From NCBI GenBank assembly GCA_934548045.1, contig CAKTEM010000005.1, positions 1-64,000 of the forward strand: a DNA stretch of 64,000 nt. The letters run 5' to 3'. A program made the position numbers and the translations under genes. Of the stretch, positions 1-7,668 are shown one piece after another. The notes beneath the pieces are model-generated. The model saw only the letters and a program-made list of their open reading frames with translations. It was not told where the DNA came from and did not search any database. Positions within the stretch are counted from its first letter, which is position 1, and each line of letters opens with the position of its first letter. The DNA is from an uncultured Faecalibacterium sp. (GTDB lineage Bacteria; Bacillota; Clostridia; Oscillospirales; Ruminococcaceae).

Positions 1-73
1 AGCGGCCGACGAGGCTCGAACTCGCTACCTCCACCTTGGCAAGGTGGCGCTCTACCAGATGAGCTACGGCCGC
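1..73 (-). tRNA. tRNA-Gly (GCC)
   Basis: The minus strand folds as a full cloverleaf. The acceptor GCGGCCG pairs with CGGCCGC, the D arm is TAGCTC, the anticodon loop is CTTGCCAAG with anticodon GCC, and the T arm contains GTTCGAGC. The discriminator base lies at position 1, so any encoded CCA falls outside the window. It is probably co-transcribed with the tRNA-Phe upstream of it, 35 bases away. Confidence 0.95.
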
Positions 74-108
74 ATAATAAGATGAATCAGAAATCTGATT
101 CATCGTCG

Positions 109-184
109 TGGTGCCTCCGATCGGAATCGAACCAATGACACGGGGATTTTCAGTCCCCTGCTCTACCGACTGAGCTACAGAGGC
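109..184 (-). tRNA. tRNA-Phe (GAA)
   Basis: The minus strand carries a 76-base cloverleaf. The acceptor GCCTCTG pairs with CGGAGGC, the anticodon stem-loop is GGGGA-CTGAAAA-TCCCC with anticodon GAA, the T loop is GGTTCGATTCC, and CCA is encoded at 109-111. A promoter lies just upstream at 201-228. Confidence 0.96.
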
Positions 185-200
185 GCACCGGACGATGATT

Positions 201-228
201 ATTATACCCGAAATTCTGGATTTGTAAA
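201..228 (-). promoter_or_regulatory. Promoter of the tRNA-Phe/tRNA-Gly unit
   Basis: On the minus strand TTTACA and TATAAT are separated by 16 bases, and the -10 box ends 17 bases before the 5' end of tRNA-Phe. Confidence 0.75.
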
Positions 229-369
229 GGGGTAAATTCAAATTTTTTTGAAAAAAATGAAAAAACTTGAAAAACAAACGCTGCATCGCAGAAGAATTCG
301 GACAAAATATTGGGGCGAATTTGCACGGATGCGGCAAAAGCCCGGAAAAATCCGGTCGAAGATTTAAAT

Positions 370-398
370 TTGACATTGAATACAACCTATGGTTTAAT
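370..398 (+). promoter_or_regulatory. Promoter of the topoisomerase operon
   Basis: TTGACA at 370-375 is followed after 17 bases by TTTAAT at 393-398, about 65 bases before the ATG of the first topoisomerase gene. The rest of the 185-463 gap is AT-rich and shows nothing else. Confidence 0.75.
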
Positions 399-463
399 AA
401 TGAGAGACAGAATACGGTGCCAGAACTCCCAAAACGGGAGACGCAGGCACTGGGAGGATCAAT

Positions 464-2455
464 ATGGCAAGAAAACAGGAATATGGCAACGAAAGCATTA
501 CTTCTTTAAAGGGTGCTGACCGTGTCCGCAAGCGTCCGGCGGTCATCTTTGGCTCGGACGGTGTGGAAGGCTGCGCCCACTCGATTTTTGAGATCGTCTC
601 CAACTCCATCGACGAAGCACGCGACGGCCACGGCAATGTCATCAACGTGACCCGGTGCAAGGATGGAAGCGTCATCGTCGAGGACTTTGGCCGCGGTATG
701 CCCGTGGACTGGAACAACGGCGAGGGCCGGTATAACTGGGAGCTGCTGTTCTGCGAGATGTACGCAGGCGGCAAGTACGGCGAGGGCGAGGACAATTACG
801 AGTTCAGCCTTGGCCTGAACGGTCTGGGTCTGTGCGCAACGCAGTATTCGTCGGCATGGATGACGGCGGATATCTACCGCGACGGATTCCACTATCACCT
901 TGATTTTAAAAAGGGCGAGAATGTCGGCGGACTCCAGAAGGAACCTTATAAAGGCCGGAGAACGGGAAGCATCATCCACTGGAAGCCGGACGACGAGGTC
1001 TTTACCGACATCGACGTTCCCGGCAGCTACTATAAGGATGTGCTGCGCCGTCAGGCCGTCGTCAACGCAGGGCTGACCCTGAACTTTACTGACGAAAAGG
1101 AAAAAGACCCGGCCACCGGCAAGGCGTGGAAAGAAAGCTGGTGCTATGAGCATGGCATCTCTGACTATGTGGCCGAGGTCGCAGGCGAGGACAGCCTGAC
1201 TCCGGTGTTCAGCTGCGAGAGTGAAGCCTCCGGCCGTGACCGGGAAGACCAGCCCGAATATAAAGTAAAGATGAGCGCGGCGTTCTGCTTCTCCAACAAA
1301 GTCCAGATGCTCGAGTATTACCACAACTCGTCCTGGCTGGAACACGGCGGCAGTCCGGAACACGCCGTCCGCACCGCCTTTGTCTATCAAATCAATAAAT
1401 ATCTGAAGGACAAGAACCTCTATAAGAAGGGCGAAAGCTCCATCAGTTTTCAGGATGTGCAGGACTGTCTGGTGTACGTCTCGTCCAGCTTCTCGACCCG
1501 TACCAGCTACGAGAACCAGACCAAGAAGGCCATCACCAACAAATTCGTCTCGCAGGCGATGACCGACTTCCTGAAACACTATCTGGAAGTCTACTTCCTC
1601 GAAAAGCCTGAGGAAGCACAGAAGATCTGTCAGCAGGTTCTGGTGAACAAGCAGAGCCGCGAACACGCCGAGAAGACCCGGCAGAGCATCAAGAAGACCC
1701 TTTCAACTCAAATCGACCTCGCGAACCGGGTGCAGAAATTCGTGGACTGCCGCACCAAAGATGCTTCCCGACGGGAACTGTACATCGTCGAGGGCGATTC
1801 GGCTATGGGAGCGGTCAAGACCAGCCGCGACAGTGAGTATCAGGCCATCATGCCGATTCGAGGAAAAATCCTGAACTGCCTGAAAGCGGACTATGCCCGA
1901 ATCTTCAAGTCGGATGTCATCGTAGACCTCATCAAAGTCATGGGCTGCGGCGTCGAGCTGGGCGGCAAGCACAACAAGGAGCTGGCGACCTTCAATCTGG
2001 ACAACCTGCGGTTCAATAAGATCGTCATCTGTACCGATGCCGACGTAGACGGCTACCAGATCCGCACGCTGGTTCTGACGATGCTCTACCGTCTGACCCC
2101 GACCCTCATCAACGAGGGCTATGTCTATATCGCGGAGTCTCCACTGTACGAAATTACCACCAAAGACCGCACCTATTTTGCGTACACCGAGCCGGAAAAG
2201 GCGACCTTCCTCGAAGAGATCGGAGACAAGAAATACACGATCCAGCGGTCGAAAGGTCTGGGCGAAAACGACCCCGAGATGATGTGGCTGACGACCATGA
2301 ACCCGGAGAGCCGCCGCCTTATCAAGGTCATGCCGACCGACGTCATCGAGACGGCGAAGGTCTTTGATATCCTGCTGGGCGATAACCTCGCTGGACGCAA
2401 GGAGCATATCGCTCAGCATGGTGCAGAGTATCTGGATGATCTGGATGTGTCCTAA
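464..2455 (+). CDS. Type IIA topoisomerase subunit B, ParE/GyrB-like
   Basis: This is the ATPase subunit of a type II DNA topoisomerase, which supplies ATP-driven strand passage to the cleavage subunit encoded next. The GHKL ATPase motifs are visible: EIVSNSIDEA near residue 45, DFGRGMPV near 73 and the loop LNGLGLCATQ near 120. The TOPRIM motifs EGDSAMGA (about 441) and TDADVDG (about 524) are followed by RSKGLGEND, the family's QRYKGLGE element. At 663 residues it is a normal length. The ATG has a good GGAGG site six bases upstream. It differs from typical housekeeping GyrB in several motifs (for example GLNGLG where GLHGVG is usual), so it may be ParE or a gyrase paralogue; I give no symbol for that reason. 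The next gene encodes its partner. Confidence 0.9.
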   Translation: MARKQEYGNESITSLKGADRVRKRPAVIFGSDGVEGCAHSIFEIVSNSIDEARDGHGNVINVTRCKDGSVIVEDFGRGMPVDWNNGEGRYNWELLFCEMYAGGKYGEGEDNYEFSLGLNGLGLCATQYSSAWMTADIYRDGFHYHLDFKKGENVGGLQKEPYKGRRTGSIIHWKPDDEVFTDIDVPGSYYKDVLRRQAVVNAGLTLNFTDEKEKDPATGKAWKESWCYEHGISDYVAEVAGEDSLTPVFSCESEASGRDREDQPEYKVKMSAAFCFSNKVQMLEYYHNSSWLEHGGSPEHAVRTAFVYQINKYLKDKNLYKKGESSISFQDVQDCLVYVSSSFSTRTSYENQTKKAITNKFVSQAMTDFLKHYLEVYFLEKPEEAQKICQQVLVNKQSREHAEKTRQSIKKTLSTQIDLANRVQKFVDCRTKDASRRELYIVEGDSAMGAVKTSRDSEYQAIMPIRGKILNCLKADYARIFKSDVIVDLIKVMGCGVELGGKHNKELATFNLDNLRFNKIVICTDADVDGYQIRTLVLTMLYRLTPTLINEGYVYIAESPLYEITTKDRTYFAYTEPEKATFLEEIGDKKYTIQRSKGLGENDPEMMWLTTMNPESRRLIKVMPTDVIETAKVFDILLGDNLAGRKEHIAQHGAEYLDDLDVS

Positions 2456-2480
2456 CAAAGGCCGCTAATACGACGGCCAC

Positions 2481-2713
2481 CGGATATTCCCCTCGCAAGT
2501 GAGTACGGGTTGCGGTTCCCAACATCTGCTTCGTGCCTTGGACGGCACTCGCATCTTGTTGACCGCTGCCCCAACAGCAATTCCCTGTATCCGCCACTGG
2601 CGGCGGTCGTTGCTGTTGCAGGTCATTCCATTACCCACCCTTCGGACACTTGCTCGTGAAACATCCGGAGCCCGTCTCCCGGAGTGTGAGAAAGACAGAG
2701 AAGGGAATATCCG
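2481..2713. repeat. Structured dispersed repeat, copy 1 (MITE-like)
   Basis: This stretch is bounded by a perfect 11-base inverted repeat, CGGATATTCCC at 2481-2491 and GGGAATATCCG at 2703-2713. Inside it are a hairpin GTGCC/GGCAC (2533-2548), a 9-base inverted pair CAACAGCAA/TTGCTGTTG (2572-2618) and a small hairpin CCGCC-ACT-GGCGG within that pair. The core 2503-2640 aligns with 39110-39245. It sits between the two topoisomerase genes and carries no convincing gene. It could be a miniature transposon, a structured RNA in the operon transcript, or both. Confidence 0.75.
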
Positions 2714-2764
2714 AAGGCCTTTTACAAATATAGAAACTGCTGCTTCTGATAAAGAGGATAGATA

Positions 2765-5014
2765 ATGGCAAAACGAACAACAAAGAAAAACACGAAACCG
2801 GTTCGTCCGCAGCTGGGCGAAGGGGTCGAGATCCTGAACGCAGGAAGCGTGTTGGAAGACCCCATTACCCGGACGCTGGAAACGAACTACATGCCCTATG
2901 CGATGAGCGTCATTGTCAGCCGCGCACTGCCGGAGATCGACGGCTTCAAGCCGGCACATCGCAAACTGCTCTATACAATGTACGAGATGGGGCTGATCAA
3001 GGGCGCACGCACCAAGTCGGCGAATATCGTCGGCAGCACCATGCACCTGAACCCCCACGGCGACGCCGCCATTTATGATACGATGGTGCGTATGGGCCGC
3101 GGCAACGAGAGCCTGCTGGTGCCGTATGTGGACAGCAAGGGCAACTTCGGCAAGGCGTACAGCCGGGATATGTCCTGCGCCGCCGCCCGTTATACCGAGG
3201 CAAAGCTTGAGGGTGTCTGTGAGGAGCTGTTCCGGGATATCGACAAGGAGACGGTCGATTTTGTGCCGAACTACGACGGCACGACCACCGAGCCGACCCT
3301 GCTGCCGGTGACCTTCCCAACCATTCTGGCGAACAACACGCTGGGTATTGCGGTCGGCATGGCCTGCAACATCTGCTCCTTCAATCTGGCCGAGCTGTGC
3401 GCAACGACGGTCGCCCTGATGAAGGACGAGCATCACGACATCAGCACCACCATGCCTGCACCGGACTTCGTGGGCGGCGGACAGATCATCTATGATGAAG
3501 CCCAGATGCGTGAGATCTTCGAGAATGGCCGCGGCAGTGTCAAAGTCCGGGCAAGATACAACGTCGTGCCGGGCGAGAACATGATCGAGATCACACAGAT
3601 CCCACCGACGACCACGGTCGAAGCCATCATGGACAAAATCGCCGAACTGGTAAAGGCCGGAAAAATCAAAGAGATCAGCGATATGCGCGACGAGACCGAC
3701 CTGAACGGCCTCAAGCTGACCCTTGATCTGAAGCGCGGTGTCGATGCCGACAAGCTGATGGCGAAGCTGTTCAAGACCACGCCGCTGGAAGACAGCTTCA
3801 GCTGCAATTTTAACATTCTGGTGTCCGGTCAGCCCCGTGTCATGGGTGTCCGAGAAATTCTGAAAGAGTGGGCGGCGTTCCGCACCGAGTGTGTCCGCCG
3901 CCGCACCTACTACGATCTCCACGGCAAGGAAAAGCGTCTGCACCTGCTGCAAGGCTTGGCGGCCATCCTGCTGGACATCGACAAGGCGATAAAGATCATC
4001 CGCACCACCGAGGAAGAGACCGAGGTCGTTCCCAACCTGATGATCGGTTTCGGCATCGACGAGGTGCAGGCGGACTATGTGGCAGAAATCAAACTCCGCC
4101 ACCTCAACCGGGAATATATCCTCAAGCGGACGAGCGAAATCGAGCAGCTGGAAAAGGACATTGCCGACCTGAACGATGTGCTGGCACGGCCCTCCCGTAT
4201 CCGCCGCATCATCATCAACGAGCTGAACGATGTTGCCAAAAAGTACGGCCAGCCGCGCCGCAGTGAAATTCTGTACGACCTGCCCGAGGACGAGAGTGCG
4301 CAGGAAGAGGAGACCGTGCCGGATTATCCCGTCACCGTCTTCTTTACCCGTGAGGGTTACTTCAAGAAGATTCCGCCCCAGAGCCTGCGCACAGCCGGTG
4401 CGCACAAGCTGAAAGAGGGCGACGAAATTATTCAGCAGATCGAAACGCGGAACAATGTCGAGGCGTTGTTCTTCACCGACAAACAGCAGGTGTACAAAGT
4501 CCGCCTTGCAGAGCTGGAAGATGGCAAGGTCGCCCAGATGGGCATCTACATCCCGGGTCGTCTCGGGATGGACGAGGGCGAGAACATCCTCCTGATGGTC
4601 ATCACCAGCGACTACACCGGCTTCATGTATCTCTTCTTCGCGAGCGGCAAGTGCGCAAAAATTCCGCTGGCATCCTACGCCACCAAGCAGAACCGCCGCA
4701 AGCTGTTGAAAGCTTACTGCGACAAGGAGCCGCTGGCCGTGATGCTCTATCAGGCCGATGAGACCGAGCTTGCCATCCGCACCAGCGCAGGCCGGATGCT
4801 GCTGGTCGGCACGGCACAAATCGCGTCCAAGGCCACCCGTGACAGTCAGGGTGTGGCCGTCGTGACCCTGAAAAAGAACCAGAAGATCACCTCCATCGTT
4901 CCGGCGGACACGCTGGAACTGGCAAATCCTCACCGCTACCGTGTCCGCAGCCTGCCTGCCGCCGGTGCGCTGATTCGTGCCGAGGATGAAGGGGAGCAGA
5001 TGACGCTGCTGTGA
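2765..5014 (+). CDS. Type IIA topoisomerase subunit A, ParC/GyrA-like
   Basis: This is the DNA-cleaving subunit that partners the ATPase subunit encoded upstream. The N-terminal breakage-reunion domain begins near residue 30 with ETNYMPYAMSVIVSRALPEI and FKPAHRKLLYTM. The catalytic tyrosine is in the AAARYTEAKL motif near residue 143. A coiled-coil tower region (about residues 360-480) and a C-terminal beta-pinwheel region follow. I do not see the GyrA box (QRRGGKG), which argues against a supercoiling gyrase and for a topoisomerase IV-like decatenase. At 749 residues it is slightly short for GyrA and usual for ParC. The start has the ribosome binding site AGAGGA. The 309-base gap to the upstream gene contains the dispersed repeat, so the two genes may be transcribed together through it. 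Confidence 0.9.
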   Translation: MAKRTTKKNTKPVRPQLGEGVEILNAGSVLEDPITRTLETNYMPYAMSVIVSRALPEIDGFKPAHRKLLYTMYEMGLIKGARTKSANIVGSTMHLNPHGDAAIYDTMVRMGRGNESLLVPYVDSKGNFGKAYSRDMSCAAARYTEAKLEGVCEELFRDIDKETVDFVPNYDGTTTEPTLLPVTFPTILANNTLGIAVGMACNICSFNLAELCATTVALMKDEHHDISTTMPAPDFVGGGQIIYDEAQMREIFENGRGSVKVRARYNVVPGENMIEITQIPPTTTVEAIMDKIAELVKAGKIKEISDMRDETDLNGLKLTLDLKRGVDADKLMAKLFKTTPLEDSFSCNFNILVSGQPRVMGVREILKEWAAFRTECVRRRTYYDLHGKEKRLHLLQGLAAILLDIDKAIKIIRTTEEETEVVPNLMIGFGIDEVQADYVAEIKLRHLNREYILKRTSEIEQLEKDIADLNDVLARPSRIRRIIINELNDVAKKYGQPRRSEILYDLPEDESAQEEETVPDYPVTVFFTREGYFKKIPPQSLRTAGAHKLKEGDEIIQQIETRNNVEALFFTDKQQVYKVRLAELEDGKVAQMGIYIPGRLGMDEGENILLMVITSDYTGFMYLFFASGKCAKIPLASYATKQNRRKLLKAYCDKEPLAVMLYQADETELAIRTSAGRMLLVGTAQIASKATRDSQGVAVVTLKKNQKITSIVPADTLELANPHRYRVRSLPAAGALIRAEDEGEQMTLL

Positions 5015-5023
5015 GGAAAAAAT

Positions 5024-5509
5024 ATGCAAAACATTGATTTGATTTGTGTCGGTAAGCTTAATGCGAAGTATTTTGCGGAGGGCGTGGCCGAATACCAGAA
5101 GCGTCTGGCGGCGTTTGCGAGTTTCCGTATCATCGAGCTGCCGGAAGAAAAGATCGAGGAGAAAAATGCCTCGGATGCCGTCGTGAAGAAAGCCCTCGAT
5201 AAAGAGGGAAAAGCCATCCTCTCCAATGTGCGGAAAGGCGCGGCCATCGTTGCGATGTGCATCGAGGGAAAGCAAATCTCGAGCGACGAACTGGCGCAGT
5301 TCCTCGCCGACCGTGCCAACAGCGGCGCAGGGGATGTGGCCTTCGTCATCGGCTCGTCGCACGGCCTGTCGGATGAGGTCAAAAAGGCGGCGGCCCTCAA
5401 GTTCAGCATGGGCCGCATCACCATGCCCCACCAGCTGGCACGCCTTGTTCTGACCGAACAAATCTACCGGGCCTGCACCATCAATGCCGGTATGAAGTAT
5501 CATAAGTGA
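5024..5509 (+). CDS. rlmH: 23S rRNA pseudouridine-1915 N3-methyltransferase RlmH
   Basis: A SPOUT-class methyltransferase that methylates pseudouridine 1915 in helix 69 of 23S rRNA, using S-adenosylmethionine. The 161-residue protein shows the family pattern from end to end: the N-terminal strand LICVGKL, the central GKQISSDELA, the SAM-site FVIGSSHGLSDEV near residue 105, and the C-terminal knot MTMPHQLARLVLTEQIYRA-type segment ending in KYHK. It starts 10 bases after the topoisomerase A stop and is probably in the same operon. Confidence 0.96.
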   Translation: MQNIDLICVGKLNAKYFAEGVAEYQKRLAAFASFRIIELPEEKIEEKNASDAVVKKALDKEGKAILSNVRKGAAIVAMCIEGKQISSDELAQFLADRANSGAGDVAFVIGSSHGLSDEVKKAAALKFSMGRITMPHQLARLVLTEQIYRACTINAGMKYHK

Positions 5510-5511
5510 GA

Positions 5512-5551
5512 GAACAAGGCACTTTCACTTCCCTGAAAGTGGACTTTGTTC
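5512..5551 (+). terminator. Hairpin after rlmH, probable terminator
   Basis: CACTTTCA and TGAAAGTG form a perfect 8-base stem around CTTCCC. Outer pairing of GAACAA with TTGTTC extends it. There is no long T-run, so termination efficiency is uncertain. Confidence 0.5.
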
Positions 5552-5560
5552 AATTTGCAA

Positions 5561-5640
5561 AAACTTCCCCGATATGCCAATGGCTCTCCCTCTGGGAGAG
5601 CTGAACGCGAAGCGTTCTGAGAGGGCTTTACAACTTCCCC
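5561..5640. repeat. Small palindromic repeat with flanking direct repeats
   Basis: Two adjacent hairpins are seen: GGCTCTCCC-TCT-GGGAGAGCT (5582-5602) and GAACGC-GAA-GCGTTC (5603-5617). They are followed by GAGAGGGC and are bracketed by AACTTCCCC at 5562-5570 and 5632-5640. This kind of short palindromic unit is widely scattered in Faecalibacterium-type genomes (family knowledge, not searched). It lies between rlmH and glyQS, and I see no T-box leader in the gap. Confidence 0.6.
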
Positions 5641-5740
5641 AAAACATGATAAAGTAAGGACATGCGGCAGTAGGGAAAGCTGCCCGAAACAACATAAACG
5701 ACACGGCAAGCCAGCCGCGGACGGAAAGGATGTTATTACA

Positions 5741-7162
5741 ATGGAACAGAGCGAAAAGACCCTTGATATGATCGTCAATCTCTGCAAGAACCGTGGTTAT
5801 GTGTTCCCCGGTTCCGAGATCTACGGCGGTCTTGCAAACAGCTGGGATTACGGCCCTCTGGGTGTAGAATTCAAGAACAACGTCAAGAAAGCATGGCTGA
5901 AGAAGTTCGTGCAGGAAAGCCCCTATAACGTCGGCCTGGATGCGGCCATCATCATGAATCCGCAGACCTGGGTGACGACCGGCCACGTTTCCAGCTTCTC
6001 TGACCCTCTGCTGGACTGCCGCGCCTGCAAAGCCCGTCACCGTGCAGATAAGCTGATCGGCGAGGAGCATCCGGAAGTCAACGTCGACGCCATGAGCTTC
6101 GACGAGATGGACAAGTTCATCGCAGAGCATGACGACATCGTCTGCCCCGTCTGCGGCAAGCACGATTTCACCCCCATCCGCAAGTTCAACCTGATGTTCA
6201 AGACCGCCATCGGCGTTACCGAGGACAGCTCTTCCACCTGCTACCTCCGTCCGGAGACTGCACAGGGCATCTTCGTCAACTTTGCGAACATTCAGCGCAC
6301 CACGCGCCGCAAGCTGCCCTTCGGCGTCTGCCAGGTCGGTAAGGCCTTCCGCAACGAGATCACCCCGGGCAACTTCACCTTCCGTACCCGTGAGTTCGAG
6401 CAGATGGAGTGCGAGTTCTTCTGCAAGCCCGGCACCGACCTCGAGTGGTTCTCCTACTGGAAGAACTACTGCGAGAACTGGCTGCTGAGCCTCGGCATCA
6501 AGAAGGAGCATCTGCGCCTGCGCGACCACGAGCCGGCAGAGCTGGCTTTCTACAGCCGCGCTACCACCGATATCGAGTATGCCTTCCCGTTCACCGACTG
6601 GGGCGAGCTGTGGGGCATCGCAGACCGCACCAACTACGACCTGACCCGTCATCAGGAGGCATCCGGCAAGAGCCTTGAGTACTTCGACTCCGAGACCAAC
6701 GAGCATTACATCCCGTATGTCATCGAGCCGTCTCTGGGCTGTGACCGTGTGGCTCTGGCCTTCCTGTGCGAGGCTTACGACGAAGAGCATCTGGTCGACG
6801 CAAAGGGCAAGGAAGATGTCCGCACCGTCCTACGCCTGCATCCGGCTCTGGCACCTTACAAGTGTGCTGTCCTGCCGCTGAGCAAGAAGCTGAGCGAGAA
6901 GGCAATGGAGATCCGCAACGAGCTGAGCAAATACTTCATGGTCGATTTCGACGACACCGGTTCCATCGGCAAGCGTTATCGCCGTGAGGACGAGATCGGC
7001 ACCCCGTACTGCATCACCGTGGACTTCGACACCGTCGGCGACGAGGCAAAGGGCATCGCTGCGGATAACTGCGTCACTGTCCGTGACCGCGATACCATGG
7101 AGCAGGTCCGTATGCCCATCAGCGAGCTGAAGAGCTATATCGAGAGCAAGATCGAGTTCTAA
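5741..7162 (+). CDS. glyQS: Glycyl-tRNA synthetase, single-chain class II
   Basis: Charges tRNA-Gly with glycine in the cytoplasm. The 473-residue length and sequence fit the homodimeric alpha2 (eukaryote/archaeal-like) type, not the split GlyQ/GlyS type. Class II motifs are visible: YGGLANSWDYGPLG near residue 28, the motif 2 region FRNEITPGNFTFRTREFEQMEC near 205, and motif 3 IEPSLGCDRVALAF near 327. Two CxxC pairs, CRAC near 91 and CPVC near 130, suggest a zinc site in the inserted domain. The anticodon-binding domain begins around residue 355. The start has a GGAAAGGA site. No T-box antiterminator is visible upstream. A strong terminator follows at once. Confidence 0.97.
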   Translation: MEQSEKTLDMIVNLCKNRGYVFPGSEIYGGLANSWDYGPLGVEFKNNVKKAWLKKFVQESPYNVGLDAAIIMNPQTWVTTGHVSSFSDPLLDCRACKARHRADKLIGEEHPEVNVDAMSFDEMDKFIAEHDDIVCPVCGKHDFTPIRKFNLMFKTAIGVTEDSSSTCYLRPETAQGIFVNFANIQRTTRRKLPFGVCQVGKAFRNEITPGNFTFRTREFEQMECEFFCKPGTDLEWFSYWKNYCENWLLSLGIKKEHLRLRDHEPAELAFYSRATTDIEYAFPFTDWGELWGIADRTNYDLTRHQEASGKSLEYFDSETNEHYIPYVIEPSLGCDRVALAFLCEAYDEEHLVDAKGKEDVRTVLRLHPALAPYKCAVLPLSKKLSEKAMEIRNELSKYFMVDFDDTGSIGKRYRREDEIGTPYCITVDFDTVGDEAKGIAADNCVTVRDRDTMEQVRMPISELKSYIESKIEF

Positions 7163-7170
7163 GTTATTAT

Positions 7171-7213
7171 AAAAAAGCTCCTGTCTGCGAGAAATTGCAG
7201 ATGGGAGCTTTTT
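7171..7213 (+). terminator. Terminator of glyQS
   Basis: AAAAAGCTCC pairs with GGAGCTTTTT across TGTCTGC/GCAGATG, giving a long stem followed by a T-run nine bases after the stop codon. Confidence 0.9.
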
Positions 7214-7221
7214 GCGTCAGG

Positions 7222-7262
7222 GAAACAAAAAACAGCTCCGCCGTTGCATTTTCGGCGGAGCT
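7222..7262 (-). terminator. Inverted repeat, minus-strand terminator or operator
   Basis: A perfect 10-base pair, AGCTCCGCCG at 7234-7243 and CGGCGGAGCT at 7253-7262. Read on the minus strand it is followed by GTTTTTTG, so it can terminate read-through from the toxin gene. It also encloses the -35 box of the plus-strand antisense promoter, so it may act as an operator instead. Confidence 0.6.
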
Positions 7263-7272
7263 ATGGTATACT
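7244..7272 (+). promoter_or_regulatory. Promoter of antisense RNA, toxin locus 1
   Basis: TTGCAT and TATACT are separated by exactly 17 bases. The predicted transcript runs into the bidirectional hairpin at 7331-7372 and carries no ORF. Confidence 0.7.
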
Positions 7273-7278
7273 CTAAAC

Positions 7279-7372
7279 AGAGAGAATGTTGTCCGGCAAA
7301 CGGTCAGCATCTTCCCGGCTAGTCACTTATAAAAAATGACCGCACAAGTTGGAGCAAGGGCGGTCATTTTTT
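7279..7372 (+). ncRNA. Putative antitoxin antisense RNA, locus 1
   Basis: A transcript of about 95 bases is predicted from the promoter at 7244-7272 to the hairpin AAAAAATGACCGC/GCGGTCATTTTTT at 7331-7372. That hairpin is symmetric and can end transcription in both directions; it includes the stop codon of the toxin gene coming the other way. The RNA would therefore pair with the 3' end of the toxin mRNA, as in known type I toxin-antitoxin pairs such as txpA/ratA. Its first 20 bases resemble the first 20 bases of the toxin mRNA itself (both contain GAGAATGTTGTCC). Expression is inferred. Confidence 0.6.
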
Positions 7373-7462
7373 ATTGTTGAAAATCTTCCACGCGATATCG
7401 AACATGCCGAAGCCGACCGTTGCAAGCAACGTCAGCAGAGCCAGAGTCTCTAACAGCGTCAT
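7364..7462 (-). CDS. Holin-like small toxin, locus 1 (32 aa)
   Basis: A 32-residue peptide that starts MTLLETLALLTLLATV and ends FNNKK: one hydrophobic helix (residues 3-20), then a short polar tail with lysines. It resembles the 'putative holin-like toxin' family, small membrane peptides of type I toxin-antitoxin loci. The ATG is preceded by AGGGGTGATGCTTC. The leader is about 120 bases with a strong promoter at 7593-7621. The stop codon lies inside the convergent terminator. It is too short for routine gene calling. The toxin role is inferred from size, hydrophobicity and the opposed antisense promoter. Confidence 0.7.
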   Translation of the reverse strand: MTLLETLALLTLLATVGFGMFDIAWKIFNNKK

Positions 7463-7592
7463 GAAGCATCACCCCTTTCGCTCGAAAGCGTCGGGGGCTT
7501 TTTTGGGAACAACAAAAAATGGGTAAGCCTCTCCGACGCAAAGCCGGAAAGACGCGACCGCCTGCCGTATGTGGACAACATTCTCGCGTTTA

Positions 7593-7621
7593 AGTATACC
7601 AGACGGATTTCCGTTTTTCAA
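7593..7621 (-). promoter_or_regulatory. Promoter of toxin gene, locus 1
   Basis: On the minus strand TTGAAA and TATACT are 17 bases apart with a TG extension before the -10 box. Transcription would start near 7586, about 120 bases before the toxin ATG. Confidence 0.75.
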
Positions 7622-7668
7622 CAAGAATACAAGAATCAGTGGACAAAAACCACAGAAAGGGAACTCCT

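Noticed and set aside
2465..5503. A 1,012-codon open frame on the minus strand
   Set aside because: It is exactly antisense to the topoisomerase A and rlmH genes, has no recognisable domain, and arises from GC-rich third positions in the true genes.
5510..5740. T-box leader for glyQS
   Set aside because: No T-box consensus (TGGNACCGCG), specifier stem or antiterminator is visible; the gap is filled by palindromic repeats.
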